Virus record (IMG/VR): IMGVR_UViG_3300030380_004166
Span: 1 to 26,916 of that record
Length of the DNA stretch: 26,916 nucleotides
Strand: one strand, 5' to 3'
DNA from: a virus
The position numbers and the translations under genes are program-made. Shown here one piece after another: positions 1-6,350 of the stretch. A model generated the notes under the pieces. It was not told the DNA's origin. It saw only the letters and a list, made by a program, of their open reading frames with translations, and did not search any database. Each line of letters begins with the position of its first letter. Position 1 is the first letter of the stretch.

Positions 1-728
1 AGTCTCAATGGACTTTGCTCACAGGCATTCCTAGTATGGGCAAGAGTGAATTTATGGATGCATTGGCAGTCAATCTAGCCAATGCTGGCTGGGTTATTGG
101 AGTGTGTTCGCCAGAGAATCAGCCGTTTGAGTGGCATTGTACAAAACTTCTGGAAAAAAAGGTTGGTAAAAGAATATCCAAACTTAGTAAATCAGAGTTT
201 GATGGAGCCATAGAGTGGCTCAACCAACATTTTTATTTCATTTTGCCTGAAGAACCTAGTCTGAATGCAGTCTTAGCTAACGCTAAGATTTTAGTTAAAA
301 AGTATGGGATGAGGGGTTTAATCATTGACCCATACAATGAGCTTGACCATACCAGAAGAGATTCAGGTGTCAATGAAACGGAATATGTGTCTTCGTTTTT
401 GACGAAGCTTCGTAAGTTTGCACGAGAACATGAGGTACACATCTGGTTAGTTGCCCATCCAGCAAAGTTAGCAAAAGATAAAGATGGAAACTATCCAGTT
501 CCTGATGGTTATTCTGTTTCAGGCTCGGCTCATTTTTTCAACAAAGCAGACAACATCATGGCAGTACACAGAACTGTTGGCTCAGATGATGTTGAGATAC
601 ATGTACAAAAGATTCGCTCCCGATGGCTGGGTAAGGTTGGGATGTGTAAATTAACATGGAATAAAAAGAATGGCAGATTTAAAGAATGGTCAAACGAAGA
701 ATGCTCTTATAACGCTATCAATAACTGA
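1..728 (+). CDS. DnaB/Twinkle-like replicative helicase, C-terminal part (5' end cut by window)
   Basis: The reading frame is open from the first bases, so the N-terminus lies outside the window; the TTG at 15 is only the first in-window start codon. The visible part is a RecA-fold hexameric helicase motor. It has a Walker A (GIPSMGKS) near the left edge, a Walker B-like strand (GLIIDPYNE) about 100 residues later, the VAHP sensor motif, and a basic stretch (KIRSRWLGKVG) where DnaB and T7 gp4 relatives place their arginine finger. It would unwind DNA at the phage fork using NTP. A primase or Toprim domain could precede it, but that cannot be seen here. The genes downstream are recombination functions, consistent with an early replication operon. 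The ATPase class is secure; the subfamily is inferred. Confidence 0.85.
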   Translation, partial: SQWTLLTGIPSMGKSEFMDALAVNLANAGWVIGVCSPENQPFEWHCTKLLEKKVGKRISKLSKSEFDGAIEWLNQHFYFILPEEPSLNAVLANAKILVKKYGMRGLIIDPYNELDHTRRDSGVNETEYVSSFLTKLRKFAREHEVHIWLVAHPAKLAKDKDGNYPVPDGYSVSGSAHFFNKADNIMAVHRTVGSDDVEIHVQKIRSRWLGKVGMCKLTWNKKNGRFKEWSNEECSYNAINN

Positions 729-879
729 ACTTAACGCTAGGTACACAAAGGAGCAAATACGAAAGATGTTTCCAATAACTACAAAATATCTTGATAAGTT
801 TCGGGAAAGATTTCCTTCAGCACAATGCGTTTACATTAACGAAAATTTTATTGAGGTTAAAGATTACGATGACGATTAG
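670..879 (+). CDS. Small hypothetical protein (69 aa) overlapping the helicase end
   Basis: This gene starts at an ATG inside the helicase 3' end (59 bases of overlap), with a weak GGA nine bases upstream. The next in-frame ATG, at 766, follows AAGGAG at a long spacing and would leave only 37 residues, so 670 is preferred. Residues from about 18 on (TELNARYTKEQIRKMFP) look like a compact helical domain, possibly DNA-binding. I do not recognise the family. It overlaps the next gene by 11 bases, which supports translational coupling. The start is uncertain; the C-terminal half is more secure. Confidence 0.55.
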   Translation: MADLKNGQTKNALITLSITELNARYTKEQIRKMFPITTKYLDKFRERFPSAQCVYINENFIEVKDYDDD

Positions 880-1177
880 ACCACATATCATTCGTTCTAA
901 AAAACTGCGTAGGTTAGCGAATGGCAAAGCTTGTGTGATGTGTGGGATACAAGATGGAACTATTGTATTGGCTCACTCGAATTTATTAGAACATGGAAAA
1001 TGTCTGAGCGTAAAAAGTTCCGATCTGATGGGTGCATGGCTCTGTGGGAAGTGCCATTATGAGTACGATCAAGGTAAAAATATGAGCAAGGAAGAGAAAA
1101 GAGATTTTATTTTGACTGCAATTTGTAGAACCATTATGCAAATTAGTAAAGAGGAGATTATACAAATTGGAAATTGA
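869..1177 (+). CDS. DUF1364-like (YbcO-type) zinc-binding putative nuclease
   Basis: The 102-residue protein starts at the ATG at 869, inside the preceding stop region. A longer in-frame start at 791 would overlap most of the upstream gene and was not used. It carries CVMCG (C22, C25), a central LAHSN, and SSDLMGAWLCGKCH (C59, C62, H63). This pattern matches DUF1364 proteins such as E. coli DLP12 YbcO, in which Cys pairs bind zinc and His residues form an HNH-like nuclease site. Nuclease activity on recombination intermediates is inferred from the family. The family's usual neighbour, rusA, lies two genes downstream. The family call is fairly secure; the enzymatic role is not shown. Confidence 0.75.
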   Translation: MTIRPHIIRSKKLRRLANGKACVMCGIQDGTIVLAHSNLLEHGKCLSVKSSDLMGAWLCGKCHYEYDQGKNMSKEEKRDFILTAICRTIMQISKEEIIQIGN

Positions 1178-1499
1178 AGAACTTCTCCAAGAATATCGTG
1201 AGCTTATCCAACCTTATGCTCAAGCAAAAGCAAACTTAGCTTATGTAGAGGACTTTAAAAAATCCAAGCTTGCGATGTGTATGAAAAAAGCAGAGCGAGA
1301 TGGGATTAAGACAGTCTCTACACAAGAGCGAGAAGCTCGTACAGACCCAGAATATTTAAATGTGATTGATGGTTTGAAGGTAGCAGTACAAGAAGAAAGC
1401 AGACTGCGTTTCTTACTTAAGCGTGTGGAGTTGGAGATCGAGATATGGAGAACCAAACAAGCTGATAATCGGATGGAGAGGAAAGCATACAATGCTTGA
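1167..1499 (+). CDS. Conserved coiled-coil phage protein (110 aa)
   Basis: The gene starts with TTG at 1167, overlapping the previous stop. GAGGAG about ten bases upstream supports this start. The protein is highly helical and charged (ELLQEYRELI, then REARTDPEYLNVIDGL, then LRFLLKRVELEIEIWRTKQA), with heptad-like spacing that suggests a coiled coil. I recall proteins of this shape in phage recombination operons, without known activity. It sits between the DUF1364-like and RusA genes and overlaps RusA by eight bases. A role as a recombination accessory is only an inference from context. Confidence 0.7.
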   Translation: MEIEELLQEYRELIQPYAQAKANLAYVEDFKKSKLAMCMKKAERDGIKTVSTQEREARTDPEYLNVIDGLKVAVQEESRLRFLLKRVELEIEIWRTKQADNRMERKAYNA

Positions 1500-1905
1500 C
1501 TGTCTGGAAATAACAGTTCATGGCAAGGTGGTAGGAAAAGGCAGACCTCATTTCATTAGAAAAACTGGGGTAGCAATTACTCCAGCAAGGACTCGTTCAT
1601 ACGAGTCTGTGATTCGAGACTATGCTATGGCTGAGATGCAAGGCAAAGAACCTTGGGAAGGTAGGGTCAAAGCAAAGATCGTAGCTGTGCATGAGATACC
1701 TAAGAGTTGGAATAAAAAGAAGAAAGAATTAGCACAAAACAATTTAATCGCACCATCTAAACCAGATGTAGATAATGTGATAAAGATTGTGCTAGATGCA
1801 TGTAACCGTACAGTATATGTAGATGATGTACAAGTTGTGTCATGTACTGTGCAAAAAGAGTTTGGAAATAAGGCTAGATTAGAAATTAAGTTTGAAAGAT
1901 TATGA
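1492..1905 (+). CDS. rusA: RusA-family Holliday-junction resolvase
   Basis: The start is the ATG at 1492, which follows GGAGAGG and overlaps the previous stop by eight bases; an earlier in-frame ATG at 1423 lies inside the upstream gene. The 137-residue product has the RusA signature KPDVDN (residues 90-95), then K98, LDACN (101-105) and DDVQV (111-115). It also has a basic N-terminal GKGRPHF. In RusA, the aspartates coordinate the magnesium that cuts four-way junctions symmetrically. Here it would resolve recombination or replication intermediates before packaging. Length fits the family (about 120-140 residues). This is one of the most secure calls in the window. Confidence 0.93.
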   Translation: MLDCLEITVHGKVVGKGRPHFIRKTGVAITPARTRSYESVIRDYAMAEMQGKEPWEGRVKAKIVAVHEIPKSWNKKKKELAQNNLIAPSKPDVDNVIKIVLDACNRTVYVDDVQVVSCTVQKEFGNKARLEIKFERL

Positions 1906-2378
1906 ATTTCTATTCCGCAGAACAGGCAATCAAGTTTGCATTTAAGACAAGAGAAAGAAGTATTGTCAGCAAACCCAGCTTTAACTTCTTTGTCGCAGAT
2001 AAGTTTAGACACGATGATGATAAGCTAACACCGTTTGATTTCCATGCACAATCTGCAATGATATTTCGTTTTATTGATAAACAAACTGAGCTAGAAATTT
2101 TGTGGACATATTGGACATTCGGAAACAAAGATGAGAAAGAAAAAGCTTCTCGTCTTTTGGCAGATAAGGTAGATTGGAAAAGATTTAACCTAGAACGAGA
2201 TGATATATATTTAGTGTTATTATCAGATAGTGTACGCAAATGTGCAAAGAATATGAGTATTACTAATTACAAGGCATGGAAATATCGTAGGAAAGCATTA
2301 CACAATTTACAAGCATTAGAAGACAGCCTGACAAGCAAACTCTGGGATTGGTTAGAAAGAAATAATACTGCACAATAA
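1902..2378 (+). CDS. Unknown protein in the antiterminator-Q position (158 aa)
   Basis: The ATG overlaps the RusA stop (ATGA), so it is the last gene of the early operon. The N-terminal half contains KLTPFDFHAQSAMIFRF. The C-terminal half (about 105-150: SVRKCAKNMSITNYKAWKYR) resembles a helix-turn-helix like that of sigma-70 region 4. I do not recognise a named family. In lambdoid prophages such as DLP12 the order YbcO, RusA, antiterminator Q is standard, and this gene takes the Q place. A promoter-like sequence and an intrinsic terminator follow immediately. Late-gene antiterminator or transcription regulator is therefore a reasonable hypothesis from position, not a homology claim. Confidence 0.75.
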   Translation: MNFYSAEQAIKFAFKTRERSIVSKPSFNFFVADKFRHDDDKLTPFDFHAQSAMIFRFIDKQTELEILWTYWTFGNKDEKEKASRLLADKVDWKRFNLERDDIYLVLLSDSVRKCAKNMSITNYKAWKYRRKALHNLQALEDSLTSKLWDWLERNNTAQ

Positions 2379-2409
2379 AATCAAACAGGGTATAATTACT
2401 ATTAGTAAT
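2369..2409 (+). promoter_or_regulatory. Probable rightward promoter with overlapping palindromic operator
   Basis: A perfect TATAAT (2391-2396) is preceded at 16 bases by TGCACA (four of six matches to TTGACA). The last T of the -10 begins the 13-base palindrome TTACTATTAGTAA (2396-2408), which extends to 15 bases with its flanks and covers the predicted start near 2403. A protein bound there would block initiation. The same 13-mer recurs at 5610-5622. There is no gene downstream on this strand before the terminator at 2475-2545. Confidence 0.5.
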
Positions 2410-2545
2410 GTGGAAATTCTGCACTATATTTAGTGTGTCTCCTAACTCACATTGCTTTTTGTTTGTTCCTTTTTCCCAGCCCCAAATCCCTCTCCATAGT
2501 TTTAAACTACTGTATTTCTCCAAAAAGTTTTGGGGTTGGGTTTTT
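2402..2545 (+). ncRNA. Candidate short RNA of about 140 bases between promoter and terminator
   Basis: The stretch from the predicted start near 2403 to the U-run at 2541-2545 has no convincing gene: the only forward frame, from the ATG at 2408, lacks a ribosome binding site and runs through the terminator. A transcript of about 140 bases is predicted. By position, just after the Q-like gene, it parallels the lambda 6S RNA made from pR' and ended at tR'. The analogy is inferred; no expression evidence exists. Confidence 0.35.
2475..2545 (+). terminator. Rightward intrinsic terminator with large structured loop
   Basis: CCCAGCCCCAAA (2475-2486) pairs with TTTGGGGTTGGG (2529-2540) over 12 positions, with one G-U pair, and is followed directly by TTTTT (2541-2545). 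The 42-base loop holds its own inverted repeat (2497-2509). The T-run lies on the + strand side only, so it would end the early operon or the candidate short RNA. The loop is unusually large for a simple terminator. Confidence 0.55.
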
Positions 2546-2603
2546 CTTGAAGATCGTCTGGAAATATTATTGATGACAACCTTCTTCAATAAACAAGGAT
2601 TTA

Positions 2604-2635
2604 AAAGCTTTGAGGGGTTTCCCCCCCAAAGCCTT
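2604..2635 (-). terminator. Leftward terminator of the block at 2643-10422
   Basis: Read on the - strand, a 14-pair stem (including two G-U pairs) closes on a GAAA tetraloop and ends in CTTTT followed by TAAATCC. It lies eight bases beyond the last leftward stop codon. The U-tract is short but the stem is very stable. It probably ends the whole leftward block and insulates it from the opposing early operon. Confidence 0.6.
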
Positions 2636-2646
2636 GTAACCGTTAC
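2636..2646. repeat. GTAAC-C-GTTAC palindrome
   Basis: This perfect 11-base inverted repeat overlaps the stop codon of the last leftward gene and abuts the terminator stem. Its half-sites resemble those of the putative operators at 5610-5622 and 9429-9450. It may be a further binding site for the same protein, or chance; no promoter is seen beside it. Confidence 0.3.
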
Positions 2647-2876
2647 TGTATCGTTGGTATAGAATCAAGTAAGCCATCAAAAGGGTCTTGCATTGCAAGT
2701 CTTTTTTCAGCGAGCGTTTTGAGTTTTTCAATTTGCTCTTCTGAAAATTCATGGCTCAAGCTTTCAGCCATACGAATACATTCTCGTGATTTAAATGCAT
2801 CAGGTGCAGTAACAGATAAGATAAGTCCTAGTACGAACATCTTTTCGGTTGGGTTAAGGGTGGATAGCTCATTCAT
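2643..2876 (-). CDS. Small hypothetical protein (77 aa), last gene of leftward block
   Basis: The start is the ATG at 2876, overlapping the preceding stop as ATGA and following GGAGGA at good spacing; an in-frame start at 2912 has no such signal. The protein is helical and soluble (TEKMFVLGLILSVTAPDAFKSRECIRMAESL, shown here by its key residues: several alternating Leu/Ile and Glu/Lys). The C-terminal part EEQIEKLKTLAEKRL is probably a helix. No family is recognised. It is the distal gene before the strong leftward terminator. Confidence 0.7.
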   Translation of the reverse strand: MNELSTLNPTEKMFVLGLILSVTAPDAFKSRECIRMAESLSHEFSEEQIEKLKTLAEKRLAMQDPFDGLLDSIPTIQ

Positions 2877-3160
2877 TTTAAGTCCTCCATATTTTGTTTT
2901 TGTGACCACCAATCAGAATGTTTATGAACAATATTTTCGGCTTGCTCAAGTGCTTCTTGCGGAGTGTAAAAATCTGCATCGCAAGACCAATAAATCATCT
3001 TGCCATTTAAGCTTATGAAAAACTGATACATAACTTCTTTCGATGATTCTTTTTCGTGGATTTGAATTACGCAGTTTCGATATTTTTTAATAGGCAAACC
3101 TAAGTTTCGTTTAGATATTTTAGTCTTTAACTGTAATTCGTTTAGATAATCGTTACGCAT
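2873..3160 (-). CDS. Hypothetical protein (95 aa)
   Basis: The start ATG at 3160 follows GGAGGAG and overlaps the upstream gene by eight bases; the stop overlaps the downstream start. The protein starts with a basic region (ELQLKTKISKRNLGLP), followed by what looks like a small beta-rich domain (YQFFISLNGKMIYWSCDADFYTPQEAL). The FISLNG...DADFYTPQEALEQA pattern resembles short phage proteins that fold as a sheet plus a helix. No function can be assigned. Confidence 0.72.
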   Translation of the reverse strand: MRNDYLNELQLKTKISKRNLGLPIKKYRNCVIQIHEKESSKEVMYQFFISLNGKMIYWSCDADFYTPQEALEQAENIVHKHSDWWSQKQNMEDLK

Positions 3161-3797
3161 TACGACTCCTCCGTTTGATGAATGCTTCTAACTTATATTC
3201 CTTTCCGTTAAAGTTTTGGATTGCTCCATTTGGGTACTTGCCACTTTTTAAAACTGCACGAGGAGTTATAAACCCAAAAGGTATTGGACAAAGTTCAGGT
3301 GGAAATACAATCAAGTGATATTGATTTGCTGTGTTTAGTAGTCGATATTCTGCTGGATAAATCTGAATAGCTTCAGAATCATCTCCGCAAAGAATATTTT
3401 TGATAGTTTGAAAGTCTTGCCAATCATTACAAGGTTGTTTGTCATGTCTCTTAATAGAAAGATAAGTCATCTTTCCTTTATGTTCATCTAAATGAATTAT
3501 TTCATCTGACTTTTTATCTCCCTTGTGATAGAAAACAACATACACATCGTTTGTATAAAGGGGGCAAGTATAACTACTTAAAGCTTCTTGTCGTAAATGT
3601 TCTTTTACTTCTTCAGGGTCATCGTCTTTGACTACAGGATGGTAATGACACAATTGTAGGTAATTCTCTTCGACAAGACGGTTAATGTGTTGGTCGTCAG
3701 GTTTGTCACGTTCTTCCAAACGTAACATTCCACCTTGCGGAAAAACTATCTCTTTGTTTTTGAGTTTTTTTTTCCGTTGTTTGTGAGCGTAACTCAT
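3153..3797 (-). CDS. Conserved phage protein of unknown function (214 aa, DUF7694-like)
   Basis: The start follows AAAGGAG and overlaps the upstream stop as ATGA. The N-terminus is strongly basic (KQRKKKLKNKE). The central and C-terminal part reads WQDFQTIKNILCGDD, then IQIYPAEYRLLNTANQYHL, then PPELCPIPFGF. This is a motif set I recall from a conserved phage family, tentatively DUF7694, found in many unrelated phages. The YPAE and NQYHL motifs are the strongest link. No catalytic residues are known to me. The family assignment is from memory and needs a profile search. Confidence 0.72.
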   Translation of the reverse strand: MSYAHKQRKKKLKNKEIVFPQGGMLRLEERDKPDDQHINRLVEENYLQLCHYHPVVKDDDPEEVKEHLRQEALSSYTCPLYTNDVYVVFYHKGDKKSDEIIHLDEHKGKMTYLSIKRHDKQPCNDWQDFQTIKNILCGDDSEAIQIYPAEYRLLNTANQYHLIVFPPELCPIPFGFITPRAVLKSGKYPNGAIQNFNGKEYKLEAFIKRRSRNA

Positions 3798-3991
3798 TGG
3801 CTCTCCTTTCTTTCAAAGTGAATTCCTTCTTCTTCTAACTCTTCTTCGTTTGCAACTTTTACCCCAGCATCATATAAAAAAGTAAAAGCTTCTGTTTCAT
3901 TAGGAAATACTAATACTTGATTGTCTTTATCAAGTAGGTACTCTTTGCCGTTTAAGCCGATGCCATTTATGTATCTGTATATGCTAATCAT
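3794..3991 (-). CDS. Small hypothetical protein (65 aa)
   Basis: The start chosen is the ATG at 3991, six bases after AAAGGA; an upstream in-frame TTG at 4006 would place that ribosome binding site inside the gene. The protein begins MISIYRYINGIGLNGKEYLL and continues with a VLVFPNETEAFTFL motif. This suggests a small beta-strand protein with one helix, and the tail is very acidic. The start overlaps the preceding gene's stop region, and the stop overlaps the next start. No family is recognised. Confidence 0.68.
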   Translation of the reverse strand: MISIYRYINGIGLNGKEYLLDKDNQVLVFPNETEAFTFLYDAGVKVANEEELEEEGIHFERKESQ

Positions 3992-4160
3992 CGTTAATCC
4001 TTTCAATTAAAAGATTTAGAATACGGAGTTGATAATCATCAGGGTTGTGTACCGCTCTACCGTGCCGTTTTGCTGTGTGATATTTGACATGGAAACGAAG
4101 GGAGCGCATAAGCACTCCCTCTTGTAACCAATACCAAAATCCATCTATTTCAATTGCCAT
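3984..4160 (-). CDS. Small hypothetical protein (58 aa), short gene in the packed operon
   Basis: This frame fills the otherwise empty 150 bases between two genes. The ATG at 4160 shares TAATG with the upstream stop and follows AAAGGA; the TAG stop overlaps the next gene's start by eight bases. The product begins MAIEIDGFWYWLQEGVLM and continues RSLRFHVKYHTAKRHGR, with a HNPDDYQLRILNLLIE end, so aromatic then basic then helical. Packing and ribosome binding site make it convincing despite its length. The function is unknown. Confidence 0.7.
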   Translation of the reverse strand: MAIEIDGFWYWLQEGVLMRSLRFHVKYHTAKRHGRAVHNPDDYQLRILNLLIERINDD

Positions 4161-4399
4161 TAATCATCCTTTCGTTTTCGTAAGTCTTGATGGTTTCTGT
4201 CAGCGATATATACATTAAGCCTTTGATTGACTAACCAAAATATTTCTTGGTAGTCAAGGTCATTTAGAATATGACCACGAACTGTTAAGTCTTCAACGAC
4301 ATAACGAGCAAACGAAGTCATTTCATCAGCAACTTGTTGATATATCTTGAACCGAGGAACAGGCTTTTGTTGAATGATTTTTCTTTTGTAATTTTTCAT
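4160..4399 (-). CDS. Hypothetical protein (79 aa)
   Basis: The start is overlapped by the preceding stop (ATGA) and follows AAAGGAA. The protein has basic ends (KNYKRKIIQQK and DLRKRKDD) and a central helical stretch (VADEMTSFARYVVEDL) before LDYQEIFWLVNQRL. No family or motif is recognised. The charged ends and small size would suit a nucleic-acid or protein-binding adaptor, but nothing demonstrates that. Confidence 0.7.
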   Translation of the reverse strand: MKNYKRKIIQQKPVPRFKIYQQVADEMTSFARYVVEDLTVRGHILNDLDYQEIFWLVNQRLNVYIADRNHQDLRKRKDD

Positions 4400-4602
4400 T
4401 GAGTTCCTTTGTTTCGATTTGCATAATTGAGAATGGCATCTTTCAATGACACGATGATGTAGTCATACACATCTTCAGGAATTGTTCCCAACTCTTTGCC
4501 CATGTCTAGCCATTCCAATATTGCGTAGTATTCCTGTGGCTCGTCATCGGCATAGCTGTCGATGAGAGCCAAAAGAATTATTTGAACAAGGGAATCGTTC
4601 AT
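4396..4602 (-). CDS. Small acidic hypothetical protein (68 aa)
   Basis: The ATG shares TAATG with the DUF932 stop, and no strong ribosome binding site is seen, so translation is probably coupled to DUF932. The protein is acidic and helical (MNDSLVQIILLALIDSYADD, EEYYAILEWLDMG-like central part, then VYDYIIVSLKDAI). It is unrecognised. Small acidic phage proteins next to early genes are often inhibitors of host factors, but this is speculation. Confidence 0.68.
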   Translation of the reverse strand: MNDSLVQIILLALIDSYADDEPQEYYAILEWLDMGKELGTIPEDVYDYIIVSLKDAILNYANRNKGTQ

Positions 4603-5561
4603 TACGATATCAATTCAACATCAGAAATATTGGACAGTTTGTTTGTCCACCATTCGTGACGAAGAGCAGAACGAACTTTCTGTCTACGCTCCTCTGCTTT
4701 GTGAACTTCATCACTAGCATTGGTTGTGTAGTGCGTTGAAAAATCAGTCAACACATTGTACGTTCTCCAAAGAGTGTCGCCATCTTTAGGGTACTTAGCC
4801 CAACGATGTTCACATCTTTCGAGCTCTCGTTCATTGACTTCTCTTTTGTGTCCAGCAGTTCTGCCACAAATAGTTTGCTTGAAGAATTCAAACGCATCAT
4901 CTTTGGCAACAGGAATGCTTTTTGTTTCACGAAGAAGTTCAGCATGATTTGCAAGAACATTTGGGAATCTACTAGCAGACAATGCAAGCTTCACAGGGTC
5001 AGCATTTTTAGTATGCTTTTCCATGATGTACGTTTCATGCGAAGTACCCCAAACACAACCGTTGTAACAGAATGAACGAACAAGTTCTGCTGTAATAGAA
5101 CGAGCACTACTTGCATTGTGAGAGTCACGCAAACGAATCAACATAAACGATTCTTCGCCAAGCTGTTTGTTAAAGTTGTGAGCTGGTAAAGATATCCAGA
5201 CCTCAAGCGATGAATCATTCCAGTTTGTTTTGAACTCGACTTTCATATCAGTTAAGTTCAAATCCGTTTCAGCAATACAAGATATGTATTTGCTGTACAA
5301 GTCATGGAAGTTATGAGTCTTGTAAGCATTTGAAACAATCTGAATTGGTTGATTAACCATCGGGTTCCAAAGCATAACGTGTTGCTTATCTTCAGTCATC
5401 ACTTGGTTTATGTCTGGAGATGATATCGGATGAGACACAGGCTGATAGTTCAACCGCTCTGGAAGCGGTGGAAACATATCAAGCCTACTGTTAGTGCTAG
5501 TGATAATAGCTGGTACTTCAGGTTCGTCAGAACGAACAGGTAGAACGGAAGTAAAATCCAT
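4602..5561 (-). CDS. DUF932 (TIGR03299-like) phage/plasmid protein, 319 aa
   Basis: The start follows AAGGAG at seven bases. The order of features fits DUF932: a variable N-terminus with a beta-rich ligand-like region (NQPIQIVSNAYKTHNF), then LRDSHNASSARSITAELVRSFCYNGCVWG (the family's sNS-to-R..C.NG core), then an ELERCEHRW helix region, and an LWRTYNVLTDFSTHYT segment near the end. DUF932 proteins are common on phages and plasmids; their biochemical role is unknown, with proposed links to DNA maintenance or recombination. It is the first gene after the palindromic promoter site at 5595-5631. Confidence 0.82.
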   Translation of the reverse strand: MDFTSVLPVRSDEPEVPAIITSTNSRLDMFPPLPERLNYQPVSHPISSPDINQVMTEDKQHVMLWNPMVNQPIQIVSNAYKTHNFHDLYSKYISCIAETDLNLTDMKVEFKTNWNDSSLEVWISLPAHNFNKQLGEESFMLIRLRDSHNASSARSITAELVRSFCYNGCVWGTSHETYIMEKHTKNADPVKLALSASRFPNVLANHAELLRETKSIPVAKDDAFEFFKQTICGRTAGHKREVNERELERCEHRWAKYPKDGDTLWRTYNVLTDFSTHYTTNASDEVHKAEERRQKVRSALRHEWWTNKLSNISDVELIS

Positions 5562-5594
5562 ATTGATTCTCCTTATTAAAGATTACTACAGTTA

Positions 5595-5631
5595 ATTATA
5601 CACTAAATGTTACTATTAGTAATAATTAGTG
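5595..5631 (-). promoter_or_regulatory. Leftward promoter with nested palindrome in place of the -35
   Basis: On the - strand, a perfect TATAAT (5600 to 5595) lies 27-33 bases before the DUF932 start codon. No good -35 box is present. Instead TTACTATTAGTAA (5610-5622) covers the -35 region, nested symmetrically inside CACTAA (5601-5606) and TTAGTG (5626-5631) with three-base spacers on each side. An activator site replacing the -35, or a repressor operator, are both possible. The site overlaps the stop codon of the gp88-like gene. Confidence 0.55.
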
Positions 5632-6294
5632 CAAAAGATAATAGATGTGTTTCACATCTGTGTCCCAACATGCACGACATGTACCGCACTTGCCGTATGC
5701 TGGATGCTCTTTTGGTAAAGCTTTCGACATGCATTTAACAACTGATTTACTTGTCTTAGCTTTCTCAAAAAAAGGTTTGCTCAAAACAGAACTTGTCGTA
5801 GGTAACAGTTTTGTTTTGGACTCACTAGAATTAATAAATTGGTTAGATATTCTAATGATTAGGTTGGAAGGAATGGTGTCCGTCTTAAGAAACTTGGTAA
5901 TAATATTTCGTTCTTGTGTCGGTAACCAGAATTGAACTTGAGGTAATCGCTTTGCAATCTCAACAATCTTTTGCAAGTGATCAACACTTTGCAAATCGCC
6001 AGAGTCAAACCATCTGAAGTAATTCAACGAATGATAGACCATCAAGTACACCATAGCATCTACCCACTCAGGGTTAGAGATAGCTTCGAGTCTACGTTGA
6101 TGACATTGATTGACGTTGTCGTACAAGTAGTTGCCACGCATTGCGAAACATTTACTACATGTACTGTTTGGAAGTTTAGATAGTTTGGAACCAGTAATAC
6201 ATTGAGATGATGAGATACCCCAAGTTTTTGTTGGCATCTTGGAAGCATGTCCAAGGTCAGAGCCAACTATTTGCTTGGCAGTATTGTAATTCAT
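5626..6294 (-). CDS. Phage gp88-family cysteine-rich protein (222 aa)
   Basis: The sequence has the gp88-family layout: an N-terminal region with ISSSQCITGSKLSKLPNSTCSKCFAMRGNY, then FRWFDSGDLQS, then LPQVQFWLPTQE, a long helical middle, and a C-terminal CGTCRACWD. Clustered cysteines (at least eight in the mature protein) suggest zinc or iron-sulphur binding. The family is widespread in phages, mostly of unknown function. The ribosome binding site AGAAGGAG lies 12 bases from this ATG, longer than usual, and is ideally spaced for a three-codon mini-ORF (6291-6302) whose stop overlaps this start. The family name is from memory, the motif match good. Confidence 0.75.
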   Translation of the reverse strand: MNYNTAKQIVGSDLGHASKMPTKTWGISSSQCITGSKLSKLPNSTCSKCFAMRGNYLYDNVNQCHQRRLEAISNPEWVDAMVYLMVYHSLNYFRWFDSGDLQSVDHLQKIVEIAKRLPQVQFWLPTQERNIITKFLKTDTIPSNLIIRISNQFINSSESKTKLLPTTSSVLSKPFFEKAKTSKSVVKCMSKALPKEHPAYGKCGTCRACWDTDVKHIYYLLH

Positions 6295-6350
6295 TTGGTC
6301 ATAAGTCTCCTTCTAAGTTGTGAACGTAATGTTTTTAATGCTATCGTTAT

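Noticed and set aside
138-145. Terminase Walker B with N-E instead of D-E as a broken motor (residue positions within the terminase at 11866-13296)
   Set aside because: Variation at this position occurs in active terminases, and all other motor and nuclease motifs are intact.
2263-2589. Reverse frame of 108 codons overlapping the Q-position gene
   Set aside because: It overlaps a better-supported gene on the other strand, has no ribosome binding site, and shows no protein-like pattern.
2408-2662. Forward open frame of 84 codons in the gene-free region
   Set aside because: It has no ribosome binding site and an atypical composition (many Phe/Ser/Trp), and it passes through both hairpins at 2475-2545 and 2604-2635.
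4748-5075. Open frames on both strands inside the DUF932 gene
   Set aside because: These are shadow frames of a recognised family with strong start signals.
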